Positions 18,482 to 27,902 of a DNA stretch of 64,000 nucleotides are shown here, piece by piece. Location of the stretch: the NCBI RefSeq assembly GCF_902170785.1, contig NZ_CABHYG010000009.1, forward strand, positions 186,001 through 250,000, read 5' to 3'. Both the position numbers and the translations under genes were made by a program. The first letter of the stretch is position 1. Each line of letters begins with the position of its first letter. The notes under the pieces are model-generated. The model saw only the letters and a list, made by a program, of their open reading frames with translations, ran no database searches and was not told the DNA's origin. The stretch comes from Yersinia proxima (GTDB taxonomy: Bacteria > Pseudomonadota > Gammaproteobacteria > Enterobacterales > Enterobacteriaceae).

Positions 18482-19029
18482 CTTTGTTTTGATGCTGGCC
18501 TTGATGCCACTATTTATTGATACGCAAGATTCTTAGAGCCTCATTATCCATCCTTTTATTCTCATCTTGACGAAATATTATAAATATCAGAGGCTATCTC
18601 TCTGATATTTATGCTGGAATAAATTAAGCAATGCACCATGGAACTTTCCTACATATGTGATGAAAAATCGTATATATTTACATTTGTAATGATAACTTTA
18701 ACTATTTTTTGTCTTTTTTACTGAACAACCCAATTGCATTTCAATAAAAAAATTCCTAATTCGTTTATAATCAATTCTCTAAACAGAATAATCTCTATAG
18801 TATGAATTGCCCCACGCAATACAGGCATCAGTAAGAATCTTTTCTTGATAATCTATAATTAGAGATTAAAATCACCGAAACAGTACCTTACATAAATATT
18901 ACTTTGGGCATCGGCAGTAGCGGTTCTTGTTTATCTCGTCTTGGGTAATCATTTGAAGTCGATCGGTGCCAGCGAGGAGCAGTGAATTAACTCTGCGAAT
19001 CCCAAGATATAACGGTTTACGGAGATAAC
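18482..19029. promoter_or_regulatory. AT-rich leader of the two-component system genes
   Basis: This 548-base stretch between the tRNA terminator and the response-regulator gene is AT-rich and has no credible reading frame. A TTCCTACA sequence at 18646-18653, followed closely by TATGTGATGAA, is a partial match to the inverted repeat found upstream of the fimbrial genes, so autoregulation is possible. GGAG lies about 7 bases before the ATG at 19030. Confidence 0.45.
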
Positions 19030-19662
19030 ATGACTAAATCAGTGATGATAGTTGATGACCACCCGGCAATTCGAGTTGCCATTCGTGCATTACTATCACA
19101 AAGTAACGAATTTTCAACTATTTATGAATCAGTTGACGGCAGTGAAGCCTTAGAGACATTAAAAAGCAATCCGGTCGATCTGGTTATTATTGATATTGAA
19201 CTCCCGAATTTTGATGGTTTTTCATTACTGAAAAAACTACAACAACGTGGTTTTACCGGTAAATCATTATTTTTGTCAGCTAAGAATGAGCAGGTTTTTG
19301 CTGTTCGGGCATTACAGGCTGGCGCTAACGGTTTCATTAGCAAAAATAAAGATATTAGCGAAATTCTTTTTGCGGCGCAGAACGTATTACGCGGATATTC
19401 TTTCTTTCCATCTGAAACATTGACTCAATTAGCCGGGCAACCTTCAAGCCATGACCCTGTCAATCGGGCTCGCTTGTTGTCAGAGCGAGAAATTAATGTT
19501 TTACGTTATCTGGTCAATGGCTTGTCAAATAAACAGATTGCCGACGAGATGTTTATCAGTAACAAAACTGTCAGCACCTACAAAACGCGTATCCTCACTA
19601 AATTAGGACTGAGTTCTGTAATTGAACTGGCAGATTATGCACATACCCATAATTTGGTCTAG
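19030..19662 (+). CDS. BvgA/EvgA-like response regulator
   Basis: This 210-residue NarL/LuxR-type regulator has a receiver domain with Asp55 in LVIIDIELPNFDG and a conserved Lys in GFISKNKD. Its C-terminal helix-turn-helix covers about 146-205 (LSEREINVLRYLVNGLSNKQIA, NKTVSTYKTRILTKLG). The layout and the partner kinase match BvgA of Bordetella and EvgA of E. coli. It overlaps the kinase start and is the first gene after tRNA-Asn copy 1. The most likely target is the fimbrial operon downstream, judged from the inverted repeat at 23654-23674. Direct targets are not shown by sequence. Confidence 0.85.
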   Translation: MTKSVMIVDDHPAIRVAIRALLSQSNEFSTIYESVDGSEALETLKSNPVDLVIIDIELPNFDGFSLLKKLQQRGFTGKSLFLSAKNEQVFAVRALQAGANGFISKNKDISEILFAAQNVLRGYSFFPSETLTQLAGQPSSHDPVNRARLLSEREINVLRYLVNGLSNKQIADEMFISNKTVSTYKTRILTKLGLSSVIELADYAHTHNLV

Positions 19663-22600
19663 TTCAGTTAGGTCTGATTTACCGCGTACAGTATTATCTC
19701 TACGTCGTTGGTTTTCTTTACGCATTTTACTGTGCTGCCTGGTGTTACTAAGCGGGCAACTTCATGCTGCCCTGATGACTAGTCGTCAGGGGTGTGATAC
19801 CGGTCAACCGCTGACCATACACAGCATTGCGAACAGCTACAGTGAAGACTTATTACTTCCTCCGGCAACTGACGCTCGCCAATCGAGCCGGCGCACAATA
19901 AAAGTGGGTGTGGTTATTGATGCCAATACCCCTTTTGTCGTGAATCGTGATGACAACGCCATTGAAGGTATCGTCGCGGATTACCTAAAAATCATCAGTG
20001 ATGCCAGCCAACTCTCTTTCCAGATGATTGGTTATTGTGATTACGGCTTAGTATTGAATGCCCTGGAAAATGGTCAGGTTGACTTAATGGCAGGCACCCC
20101 AATGCCCGCTCAGCCAGGTCTCATTGCTTCTCATGCCTTCTTCACTAACCGGCATGTTGAGGTGCGCAGTAAGAATTGGGATCCCACCAAACGCACCCAT
20201 CCGGAAACGGTAGCTATCGTTAATAACGAGCCGCTGTCACCAGAATTTTTATTTAATTATCATGCTGATAAAATCGTCGCCTATCCTAACCAGCTACAAG
20301 GGTTACTGGCCGTTGCCTATGGTAATGCCGATGTTTTTGTCGCCAATGCCACATCGGCTAACTATTTGATTGACCAATTACAGCTGCTGACACTGCAAAT
20401 TCGTAACTTTGCCCCTTATCACCCAGCCCCTTACACCTTCCTGGCACTGGAAAAAAACCAGAGTCTGATTAATTACATTAACCAGATTCTCGAATTGCTA
20501 CCCAGCCGCGCCACCGGTGATATTCAACAACGCTGGTTTGGCAGCAAACATCATTATAATATTGATGCCAAGTTACTGCTTACAGAACAAGAGCTTAATT
20601 GGATTCAGCATCATCCAGAGGTAACCTATGCTGCACCACTGGATCTGGCTCCATTAATATTCCGTGATCGCCAAACCGGTGAGATGGCCGGTTTCTCTGT
20701 TGATCTCATCGACATTATTTCACGCCGAACCGGCATTAAATTTAAGCCGATTTATATCAAGGACAGCGGCGAAGGTGTGCGTGATTTTGCTGCCGGAAAG
20801 ATAGATATGCTGCCGATTGTCGCGGTACGCAATGGCCAATATGGTAATAGCCTTTATTCCTCACCCGTAGCCCAATCATTGTGGGGTATCTTAACGCGAG
20901 AAGATCGTAACGATATCAATAACGTTGCAGACCTGGCGGGAAAACGGGTTGGGATACAGTCGGGCAGTACTTCCGGTGGCGTGATCAACAACACTCTTTT
21001 GGCACAAAAAATCACCTTTGTAGAAGCTCCCGATACCATGACGTTGGTACGCATGCTGCAACAAGGGAAAGTCGACGCGATTATCAAAAATATGATGACC
21101 GCTAACTATCTGTCAGCACAGAACTTTACTCCCAATATTAAAACAGTTGCCGTCACAGGAGAGGAACCGCTGATGATGGCATTTGCCATCAGCCCGAAAC
21201 TTCCAGAATTAAAAGCCATCGTTGATAAAGTCATTGAATCTATCCCACCGGAAGAACTGGATAATATCATCAGTGAATGGAGTACATTTAAACCTAAGCC
21301 CGTCAGTTTTGATGAAAGTCTACAAGACAACGAATGGTTGATGTTAACGCTGAAAATCAGCTCAGGCCTGCTGTTAGTATTCGGCTTATACCTTGGTTAT
21401 CTGGTGTTCAATAAACGCCGTCAGGCTGCATTGTTACATGCTCGTTTGCTGCAACAAGAGTCGGTTATTAATGCCCTGCCGTTCGCGGTATTTATTCGCA
21501 CTACCGCTGGAGAGCTGGCTGTTTATAACAACCACTTTGCTGACGCGCATCAGGATAAGCTAAACGATCTACTTAATCACAATAATGAGCCAGCCAATTG
21601 GCCAATGACCAGCCCGTTGGATCGCGAAATAGATAAACATTGCCGCCTGGTTTTAACCGACCGAAAACCACAAATGGTGGACCTTTCACTTGAGATAAAC
21701 GGTGAGTTGCGCGATATATTCCTGTGGATCATTCCGTTGGATAATGCTGAACGTAGTCTGCTTGGTGGCTGGCTGGATATCAGCCAACGGAAAACCGTCG
21801 AACGGCAACTGGAAGCCGCCCGTGTCGAGGCCGAAAGTGCCAACCGCACCAAGAGTACTTTCCTGGCAACCATTAGCCATGAGCTGCGCACGCCAATGTA
21901 CGCCATTATGGGTTTGCTGGAACTGGAGATACGCAGTGAACAGCCGGTAGATAAAAATACTTTGGTCACCGTTTCCAAGTCTGCTCAATCGCTGATGCTT
22001 TTGCTTGATGACATCATCGACTCTGCCAAAATCGAAGCCGGGCAACTGAGTGTTCACCCCGCTGTTGTCGATTTTCGTCAGGAAATAGAGCGGATGTTTA
22101 CGATTTATCAGCCTATCGCCGATGAACGTAATCTGCGGTTCTCCGGTTGGGTGGATGACCAAATTCCTGATTTAGTCATGGTAGATATGCTCCGGGTGCG
22201 GCAAGTCATGGGCAATCTATTAGGTAATGCGCTGAAATTTACCGAAGAGGGCGGTGTTTCAGTGGATATCACCTGGGAAGTTATTGATGAAAAGCATGGC
22301 GTACTGAATATCGATATTACTGATACCGGTATTGGTATTTCTCCTGCAGCGCAGGCCACATTATTCCAGCCATTCAGTCAGGCCAACGAGGGTAAATCAC
22401 CACGTTTCGGTGGCTCCGGTTTAGGACTGTGGATCTGCCATCAGTTGATTCATAAGATGGGTGGGGAAATTACCTTAGAAAGCCAGCTCGGTAAAGGCAC
22501 TAGTCTGTTTATTACCTTGCCGCTGGAAGTGGCCAGTGCCAGTGATTTACCACAGGAATCAGCCATTGCCATCGCTGATGAAAAGCAACTAAATCAGTTG

Positions 22601-23461
22601 AAAAATTTGCGTATTCTGGTGGTGGATGACCTACCGGCTAACCGTCAGTTACTTCAGCAACAGTTAGCCTTTATCGGTATCGAGCAAGTGATGAGTGCCG
22701 AAAATGGCGCGGAAGCATGGCAGATATTGCAGCATTATAGTTTTGATGCCGTCATCACCGATTACAATATGCCATTAATGAATGGTTATGAACTGGCAGC
22801 CCATATCCGCAACAGCGACGCAATGAAAGATCTGATCATCATTGGTTGTACCGCAGATGCGCGGGAAGAGAGTACCGCCCGTTGCAGTGATGCTGGTATG
22901 AATGACTGTATGATTAAACCTGTCACTATCGATACACTGCGCACCACCCTGCTGCGTCAAGATATTATTAGCAGTGATGCGAATATGCCCTCTCATGTGT
23001 CTGTCGATGATGTCACAGCACAAGATAGTGTACCGAATGTTGTTAACAATGAACCAGCAACGCCCCTTGTTACAGCGCAGAATAAGCTAAAAAACCTCTC
23101 GGGAGGCAACACAGAAGTGGAGTTGCAATTATTGCAATCATTGCTGGAGAGTAATGTGCAAGATACTGCGGCACTAACACAGCTGTATTCACACCTCACC
23201 GTCGATGATGACAGCGCTATTTCTGATGAAATTTATAAAGAAATGTCCAGTCTGGTTCATCGAATTAAGGGCGGCGTGCAATTGATTGATTCCCAGGTTC
23301 TATTGGACAGTTGTATTGAATTTGAAGCCCTACTGCACGCGCAGGATAAATATGCCGTCATTACCTATGGCGTTGGCTACCTTGCACTATTAGCTGAGTC
23401 GAACCAATTATTAGTGGAATTAATAAATTCATACACTGAAATAGGTAGTTCTTCGTCCTAA
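19637..23461 (+). CDS. BvgS/EvgS-like unorthodox hybrid sensor kinase
   Basis: From ATG 19637 this gene encodes 1274 residues; a TTG at 19622 would add five. After a hydrophobic signal (about 25-45) come two periplasmic Venus-flytrap domains of the SBP_bac_3 type (about 85-305 and 325-550). Then follow a membrane segment near 566-590, a PAS-like linker, HisKA with His748 in ISHELRTPMYAI, an HATPase with GGSGLGLWIC, a receiver with Asp1042 in VITDYNMPLMNGYE, and an Hpt domain with His1208 in VHRIKGGVQL. This is the full His-Asp-His relay of BvgS/EvgS. The start overlaps the regulator gene by 26 bases. The signal sensed is unknown. Confidence 0.88.
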   Translation: MHIPIIWSSSVRSDLPRTVLSLRRWFSLRILLCCLVLLSGQLHAALMTSRQGCDTGQPLTIHSIANSYSEDLLLPPATDARQSSRRTIKVGVVIDANTPFVVNRDDNAIEGIVADYLKIISDASQLSFQMIGYCDYGLVLNALENGQVDLMAGTPMPAQPGLIASHAFFTNRHVEVRSKNWDPTKRTHPETVAIVNNEPLSPEFLFNYHADKIVAYPNQLQGLLAVAYGNADVFVANATSANYLIDQLQLLTLQIRNFAPYHPAPYTFLALEKNQSLINYINQILELLPSRATGDIQQRWFGSKHHYNIDAKLLLTEQELNWIQHHPEVTYAAPLDLAPLIFRDRQTGEMAGFSVDLIDIISRRTGIKFKPIYIKDSGEGVRDFAAGKIDMLPIVAVRNGQYGNSLYSSPVAQSLWGILTREDRNDINNVADLAGKRVGIQSGSTSGGVINNTLLAQKITFVEAPDTMTLVRMLQQGKVDAIIKNMMTANYLSAQNFTPNIKTVAVTGEEPLMMAFAISPKLPELKAIVDKVIESIPPEELDNIISEWSTFKPKPVSFDESLQDNEWLMLTLKISSGLLLVFGLYLGYLVFNKRRQAALLHARLLQQESVINALPFAVFIRTTAGELAVYNNHFADAHQDKLNDLLNHNNEPANWPMTSPLDREIDKHCRLVLTDRKPQMVDLSLEINGELRDIFLWIIPLDNAERSLLGGWLDISQRKTVERQLEAARVEAESANRTKSTFLATISHELRTPMYAIMGLLELEIRSEQPVDKNTLVTVSKSAQSLMLLLDDIIDSAKIEAGQLSVHPAVVDFRQEIERMFTIYQPIADERNLRFSGWVDDQIPDLVMVDMLRVRQVMGNLLGNALKFTEEGGVSVDITWEVIDEKHGVLNIDITDTGIGISPAAQATLFQPFSQANEGKSPRFGGSGLGLWICHQLIHKMGGEITLESQLGKGTSLFITLPLEVASASDLPQESAIAIADEKQLNQLKNLRILVVDDLPANRQLLQQQLAFIGIEQVMSAENGAEAWQILQHYSFDAVITDYNMPLMNGYELAAHIRNSDAMKDLIIIGCTADAREESTARCSDAGMNDCMIKPVTIDTLRTTLLRQDIISSDANMPSHVSVDDVTAQDSVPNVVNNEPATPLVTAQNKLKNLSGGNTEVELQLLQSLLESNVQDTAALTQLYSHLTVDDDSAISDEIYKEMSSLVHRIKGGVQLIDSQVLLDSCIEFEALLHAQDKYAVITYGVGYLALLAESNQLLVELINSYTEIGSSSS

Positions 23462-23490
23462 AATAGGCAGTTCTTCGCCCTAAAATAGGG
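23439..23490. repeat. 22-bp tandem repeat at the kinase stop codon
   Basis: AAATAGGTAGTTCTTCGTCCTA (23439-23460) is followed by a copy with two changes (23461-23482) and the start of a third (AAATAGGG). The stop codon lies at the first junction, so the second copy is untranslated. Confidence 0.8.
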
Positions 23491-23511
23491 ATTGAATTAA
23501 TGTTAGCACAG

Positions 23512-23541
23512 AAACTCGTCAGATATTTTGACGAGTTTTTT
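23512..23541 (+). terminator. Terminator after the hybrid kinase gene
   Basis: AAACTCGTCA and TGACGAGTTT form a 10-bp perfect stem with an 8-nt loop, and the T-run of the right arm continues (TTTTTTT). It separates the regulator genes from the fimbrial operon. Confidence 0.88.
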
Positions 23542-23626
23542 TATGTGCTGATTATTATCACCTTATGATACAACCATCATCACACACAAAAACAACACAT
23601 AATACATTGTAATAAATAGATTTTAT

Positions 23627-23640
23627 AATTGACGTCAATT
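23627..23640. promoter_or_regulatory. 14-bp perfect palindrome upstream of the fimbrial genes
   Basis: AATTGACGTCAATT is fully self-complementary and lies 13 bases before the TTCCTACA inverted repeat. It might be an operator or contain a -35 element (TTGACG). Its binder is unknown. Confidence 0.4.
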
Positions 23641-23653
23641 TAAAGGAGATAAG

Positions 23654-23674
23654 TTCCTACAGTTTTTGTAGGAA
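23654..23674. promoter_or_regulatory. Candidate BvgA/EvgA-type operator of the fimbrial operon
   Basis: TTCCTACA-GTTTT-TGTAGGAA is a perfect inverted repeat with 8-bp arms. Known BvgA sites are inverted TTTCCTA-like heptamers, and EvgA sites in E. coli are TTCYTACA/TGTARGAA-type inverted repeats (from memory). The site lies about 180 bases before the major subunit ATG, right downstream of the genes for a regulator of that family. Binding is an inference. Confidence 0.6.
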
Positions 23675-23857
23675 GTTTCATATACAAAACAAGGACGCCT
23701 CTCATTTTTTCTCCTCTGATTTCCCATTACACTACATCGGTCGAAAAAACAGATAGAAAATATAAATAACGGAATACCATATTCAGCTAAATGATCACTT
23801 TTTTATTGAATGTTGAAGGTCTCCGTTGACAGAAATATTAATTTAATTGGAAATAAC

Positions 23858-24388
23858 ATGGGAAAAATACTAATGACGTTGGCGCTACTGACCCTACCGG
23901 GTATAGCGTTGGCGGCGACCTCAAATAACACAATCAAGTTTCAGGGAGAAGTTGCCGAACAGACTTGTATGGTTGATATCAATGGTACAGCCAACACACC
24001 TGTTGTTCTGTTACCCACCGTCTCAACCAGTAACTTGAATCAAGTCAATGCTGTCGCGGGTAAAACCAATTTCACGATTAATCTCACTGGCTGCAATATT
24101 GCCATTCAAGACACCAAAATCAGCTCTGTTTTTCAAGGGATGAACGTCACATCCGCAGGCAATCTGGGTAATGTAGGAACAGCACAAAACGTAGCAATTC
24201 AGTTACTTGATGCTAATGGTGCAGCTATACGTATGTCTGGTGGCAGCGTTTCCGTACCTGGAATTACGCTGGTCGCCGGTTCGACATCAGCATCACAGGA
24301 TTTGGCTGCGCAATATATTACAGAAGAAGGTCGTGCCACAGCAGGGAGCGTTATTGCTTCAGCTCAATATGCGATCACCTATCCCTGA
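23858..24388 (+). CDS. Major fimbrial subunit
   Basis: This 176-residue pilin from the ATG at 23858 starts with a signal peptide (MGKILMTLALLTLPGIALA). Two cysteines, in AEQTCMVDI and NLTGCNIAI, form the usual pilin disulphide, and the end ASAQYAITYP matches the chaperone-binding donor strand. The frame is open 16 codons further up (23810), but that extension would precede the signal peptide and is unlikely; GGAAA lies before 23858. As the first gene of a chaperone-usher operon it should encode the main shaft protein. The order of the operon matches Salmonella stbABCDE, so it would be the StbA counterpart. Confidence 0.85.
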   Translation: MGKILMTLALLTLPGIALAATSNNTIKFQGEVAEQTCMVDINGTANTPVVLLPTVSTSNLNQVNAVAGKTNFTINLTGCNIAIQDTKISSVFQGMNVTSAGNLGNVGTAQNVAIQLLDANGAAIRMSGGSVSVPGITLVAGSTSASQDLAAQYITEEGRATAGSVIASAQYAITYP

Positions 24389-24480
24389 CTATTCATGAAA
24401 TTAGAACGACTTCATGAATATGCTGGCCAACCGGTAACGGAGCCGATACAAACCAGAAAAACCAAGGATAAGTAAGCGCT

Positions 24481-25215
24481 ATGACACTGACTGCCCACAA
24501 CATTATCGCCTGCACATTGTTATTGCTTAGCGGCGTACCCTTATGGGCGCAAGCCAGTGTTGTCATGACAGGGACTCGTATCATTTATCCTGAAGGTACT
24601 CGGGAGAAGGTGCTACAACTCAGTAATAAAGATGATCACCCTAACTTGGTCCAATTATGGATGGATGATGGCAATAACCAGTCTTCGCCATCAAAAAGTG
24701 ATGTCCCTTTCGCATTGACGCCCCAAATATTCCGGATGGAAGCTAAAAGTGGGCAAGTGATTCGCCTGTCCTATATTGAGCATAATTTACCCAAAGATCG
24801 TGAATCTGTTTTTTATCTGAATTTTTTACAAATTCCTGCCTTAAAAAAAGCAGATACGCAACCTGAGAACAAATTGGTTTTAATCGTTAATAATCGACTG
24901 AAAGTCTTTTATCGCCCTGTTGCATTAAAAGAAAACGTCGATACCTTGGGTGAAAAAATCCGCGTCACACTGGAGAGTGTGAATGGTGACAAAATCAAGA
25001 TACATAACCCTACGGCTTATTACATAAGCCTGCGAGATGCCAAACTGGTCAGTAACGGGAAAACCATCTCATTTGCCACCAGCGAGATGTTTGCCCCTAA
25101 TTCGACCACTGATTTAGCTTTGCCCGCTGGGGTTAAAGCCAAAAAAGGCGAGTTGCTCACGCTGAATGTGGTCAATGACTATGGCACGAACATCCCTTGC
25201 GATTATCATTTGTAA
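24481..25215 (+). CDS. Periplasmic fimbrial chaperone 1
   Basis: This 244-residue PapD-type chaperone begins with a signal peptide (ending near WAQA) and has two immunoglobulin-like domains. Marks of the family are VVMTGTRIIYPEGTREKVLQL, the motif LPKDRESVFYLNFLQIP near residue 100, and NKLVLIVNNRLKVFYRP. The loop between IFRMEAKSG and QVIRLSY is short, which places it in the FGS class. It should fold subunits and deliver them to the usher encoded next. It corresponds in position to StbB of the Salmonella stb operon. Confidence 0.9.
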   Translation: MTLTAHNIIACTLLLLSGVPLWAQASVVMTGTRIIYPEGTREKVLQLSNKDDHPNLVQLWMDDGNNQSSPSKSDVPFALTPQIFRMEAKSGQVIRLSYIEHNLPKDRESVFYLNFLQIPALKKADTQPENKLVLIVNNRLKVFYRPVALKENVDTLGEKIRVTLESVNGDKIKIHNPTAYYISLRDAKLVSNGKTISFATSEMFAPNSTTDLALPAGVKAKKGELLTLNVVNDYGTNIPCDYHL

Positions 25216-25263
25216 TGTTGTCGTGATGAGAATCGTGAATGTGCCGGGCAACAGGGAAAAAAC

Positions 25264-27888
25264 GTGAGGTTTGCTCCCTGGTTATCCTACCTGCTAACAC
25301 AGGGTCTATTGGTCAGCCATGTTGTGTCAGCGGCAGAGGAGAGCCAACCAGACGAATATGTGTTTGAAGATGCCCTATTGCGCGGTTCATCACTCGGCTT
25401 GGGCTCTATCTCCCGCTTTAATAAGAAAGACAGTTATGAAGCAGGCAAATACCAAGTTGATCTCTATATGAACAACAAGTTTGTCGATCGTATCGAACTG
25501 ATGTTTATGACCAAAGATGATGCAGTTGTCCCCTGCTTGTCAGCGTCACAGCTGCTGCAAGCAGGTGTGAATGACGATGTACTGGAAAACGCCAATCAGG
25601 AAGATAACTGTTTGGATTTCAAAACACTACTACCTGCCAGTGACTATCGTTTCGATTATGCCAAACTGCGTTTTGATTTGTCGATGCCACAACTGTATGT
25701 GAAGAATGTCCCCCGTGGCTATGTTGACCCTCGCAATCTCACAGCGGGAGAAACCATTGGTTTTAGTAATTACAACTTAAACCAATATCATGTGGGGTAT
25801 AACAAAGATGGGATTAAACGCAGTACCGATTCGACCTATCTCAGCCTAAATAATGGTATCAATGCCGGGATGTGGCGTTTTCGTCAACAAGGCTCTTTGC
25901 GCTATGACGCAACCCGAGGGGCGAACTGGACATCTAACCGTTTATACAGCCAACGTGCTCTGCCCAGCATTGGCAGTGAAGTGACCCTGGGTGAGACATT
26001 CAGTTCCGGCCAGTTTTTCTCCAGCCTGGGGTTTAGCGGTATCGCGATGAGCACTGATGACCGCATGCTGCCGGAATCACAACGTGGCTATGCCCCTGTT
26101 ATTCGAGGGATTGCCAGAACCAATGCTAAAGTCACGGTATATCAGAATAACAGGCCAATTTATCAAAGCACTGTTTCTCCAGGAGCTTTTGAATTCAATG
26201 ATTTAACTGCAACTAACTTTGGCAGTGACTTGACAGTTGAAATTCAAGAAGCCGATGGCACGCTAAGCACCTTCCAAGTGCCGTTCTCCTCAGTGCCTGA
26301 ATCATTACGCCCCGGTTATTCCCGCTATAGCTTCGCCGCAGGCCAGGTCAGAGATCTGGGCAGTCAGGAGGTATTCGGGGAGTTAACCTATCAACAGGGG
26401 ATCAGTAACGCGATTACAGCCAATAGCGGAATGCGACTGGCCTCGGGATATCAGGCCGTAATGCTGGGTGGCGTTTTTACTCACTATATCGGAGCCTTAG
26501 GGCTGGATGCCACCTATTCTCATGCCAACCTTCCGAGCGATAGCAACTTATCAGAGAATAAATCGCAAAATGGCTGGATGGCACGCGCTTCTTTCAGTCG
26601 TACCTTTGAAGCTACCGACACCACGTTATCAGTGGCAGGCTACCGTTATTCAACGGAAGGTTACCGTGATTTAAGCGATGTGCTGGGCATACGAGCCGCC
26701 AGTAACGGAAAAGTTTGGAGTTCAGGCACTTACCAACAACGCAGCCGGGCTGAGATCTCCCTTAATCAGAATCTTAGTAGTTACGGTTCACTGTATCTGA
26801 CCGCATCCTCACAGGATTATCGCAATTCGCGCAAGCGGGATACCCAGTTGCAATTGGGCTATGCCAATACTTTATGGCGCAATACCAGTTTTAACCTTGC
26901 CGTTTCACAACAAAAAACCGGCGGGGGGGCCAACGAAACTTACTTTGTCGACCCCGGCAGTGGTATGCCTGCGGCGAACGGGGCGAATCTTCTCGCTACC
27001 AATGAAACCGTGGTGCAAATGTCCCTTTCATTCCCGTTAGGTGGCAGCCCTCAGTCCCCTTATGTCTCCGCCGGTGCTGTTAATAGTCGAATCAGTGGTG
27101 CCAGCTATCAGACTTCGTTAGCTGGTGTCATGGGCGACGATCAGTCAGCCAGTTACAGCATGGACTTCGCCCGCAGTGAGCAATCCAAAGAGAATACCTT
27201 CAGTGGCAGTCTGCAAAAACGATTACCGGTCACCAGTTTGAGCGGCAGTGCCTCATTCAGCCCTGGTTACTGGCAAGGTTCAGCCAGCACACGCGGAGCT
27301 GTTGCTTTCCACCGTGGCGGAGTGACGCTCGGGCCATATCTGAGCGATACCTTCGCGCTGATTGAAGCAAAAGGAGCCAGTGGGGCCAAAGTTATGTATG
27401 GACAAGGGGCAAAAATTGACCGCTTCGGTTATGCCTTGGTTCCGACCCTAACGCCATATCGCTATAACACCATCACCCTTGATCCCGATGGGATGGATTT
27501 CAATACAGAACTCCAGGACGGTGAACGCCAAATTGCCCCCTATGCGGGGTCAGCGGTGAAAATCAAATTCCGCACCCTCAACGGATACCCGCTCTTAATC
27601 ACCATCAAACTGGCCGATGGCAGCCAAGTGCCGATGGGCACGGTGGTTTACAGCACTGGCAGTAAAGCTGAAAACAGTCGCGATGATGACCAGACAAATT
27701 TAGAAATCGGCATGGTTGGCCAGGCCAGTCAGGCATATTTACGTGCCGAACATGCCCGAGGATCGCTGCTGCTGATATGGGGCGATGCTGATAATGAGCG
27801 CTGCCAGCTAGATTACGATTTAGGCACGCCCAATAAAGATAAACAGCTGTATAAACTCGATGCCTTGTGTGTCGTTACCCAGCATTGA
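25264..27888 (+). CDS. Outer membrane fimbrial usher
   Basis: This 874-residue usher of the FimD/PapC family forms the outer-membrane pore and assembly platform for the fimbria. After a signal peptide (to about residue 25) come an N-terminal chaperone-binding domain, a long beta-barrel segment with the plug region (VTVYQNNRPIYQSTVSPGAF-type stretch, near residues 290-330) and two C-terminal domains ending in CQLDYDLG. The start is GTG at 25264 with AGGG 7 bases upstream. The adhesin gene follows 14 bases after the stop. Confidence 0.92.
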   Translation: MRFAPWLSYLLTQGLLVSHVVSAAEESQPDEYVFEDALLRGSSLGLGSISRFNKKDSYEAGKYQVDLYMNNKFVDRIELMFMTKDDAVVPCLSASQLLQAGVNDDVLENANQEDNCLDFKTLLPASDYRFDYAKLRFDLSMPQLYVKNVPRGYVDPRNLTAGETIGFSNYNLNQYHVGYNKDGIKRSTDSTYLSLNNGINAGMWRFRQQGSLRYDATRGANWTSNRLYSQRALPSIGSEVTLGETFSSGQFFSSLGFSGIAMSTDDRMLPESQRGYAPVIRGIARTNAKVTVYQNNRPIYQSTVSPGAFEFNDLTATNFGSDLTVEIQEADGTLSTFQVPFSSVPESLRPGYSRYSFAAGQVRDLGSQEVFGELTYQQGISNAITANSGMRLASGYQAVMLGGVFTHYIGALGLDATYSHANLPSDSNLSENKSQNGWMARASFSRTFEATDTTLSVAGYRYSTEGYRDLSDVLGIRAASNGKVWSSGTYQQRSRAEISLNQNLSSYGSLYLTASSQDYRNSRKRDTQLQLGYANTLWRNTSFNLAVSQQKTGGGANETYFVDPGSGMPAANGANLLATNETVVQMSLSFPLGGSPQSPYVSAGAVNSRISGASYQTSLAGVMGDDQSASYSMDFARSEQSKENTFSGSLQKRLPVTSLSGSASFSPGYWQGSASTRGAVAFHRGGVTLGPYLSDTFALIEAKGASGAKVMYGQGAKIDRFGYALVPTLTPYRYNTITLDPDGMDFNTELQDGERQIAPYAGSAVKIKFRTLNGYPLLITIKLADGSQVPMGTVVYSTGSKAENSRDDDQTNLEIGMVGQASQAYLRAEHARGSLLLIWGDADNERCQLDYDLGTPNKDKQLYKLDALCVVTQH

Positions 27889-27902
27889 ATCAGAGAGACA
27901 GT

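Noticed and set aside
23560..23857. Invertible phase-variation switch for the fimbrial promoter
   Set aside because: The inverted repeats present are close together (palindromes), with no separated pair that would flank an invertible segment and no recombinase gene nearby.
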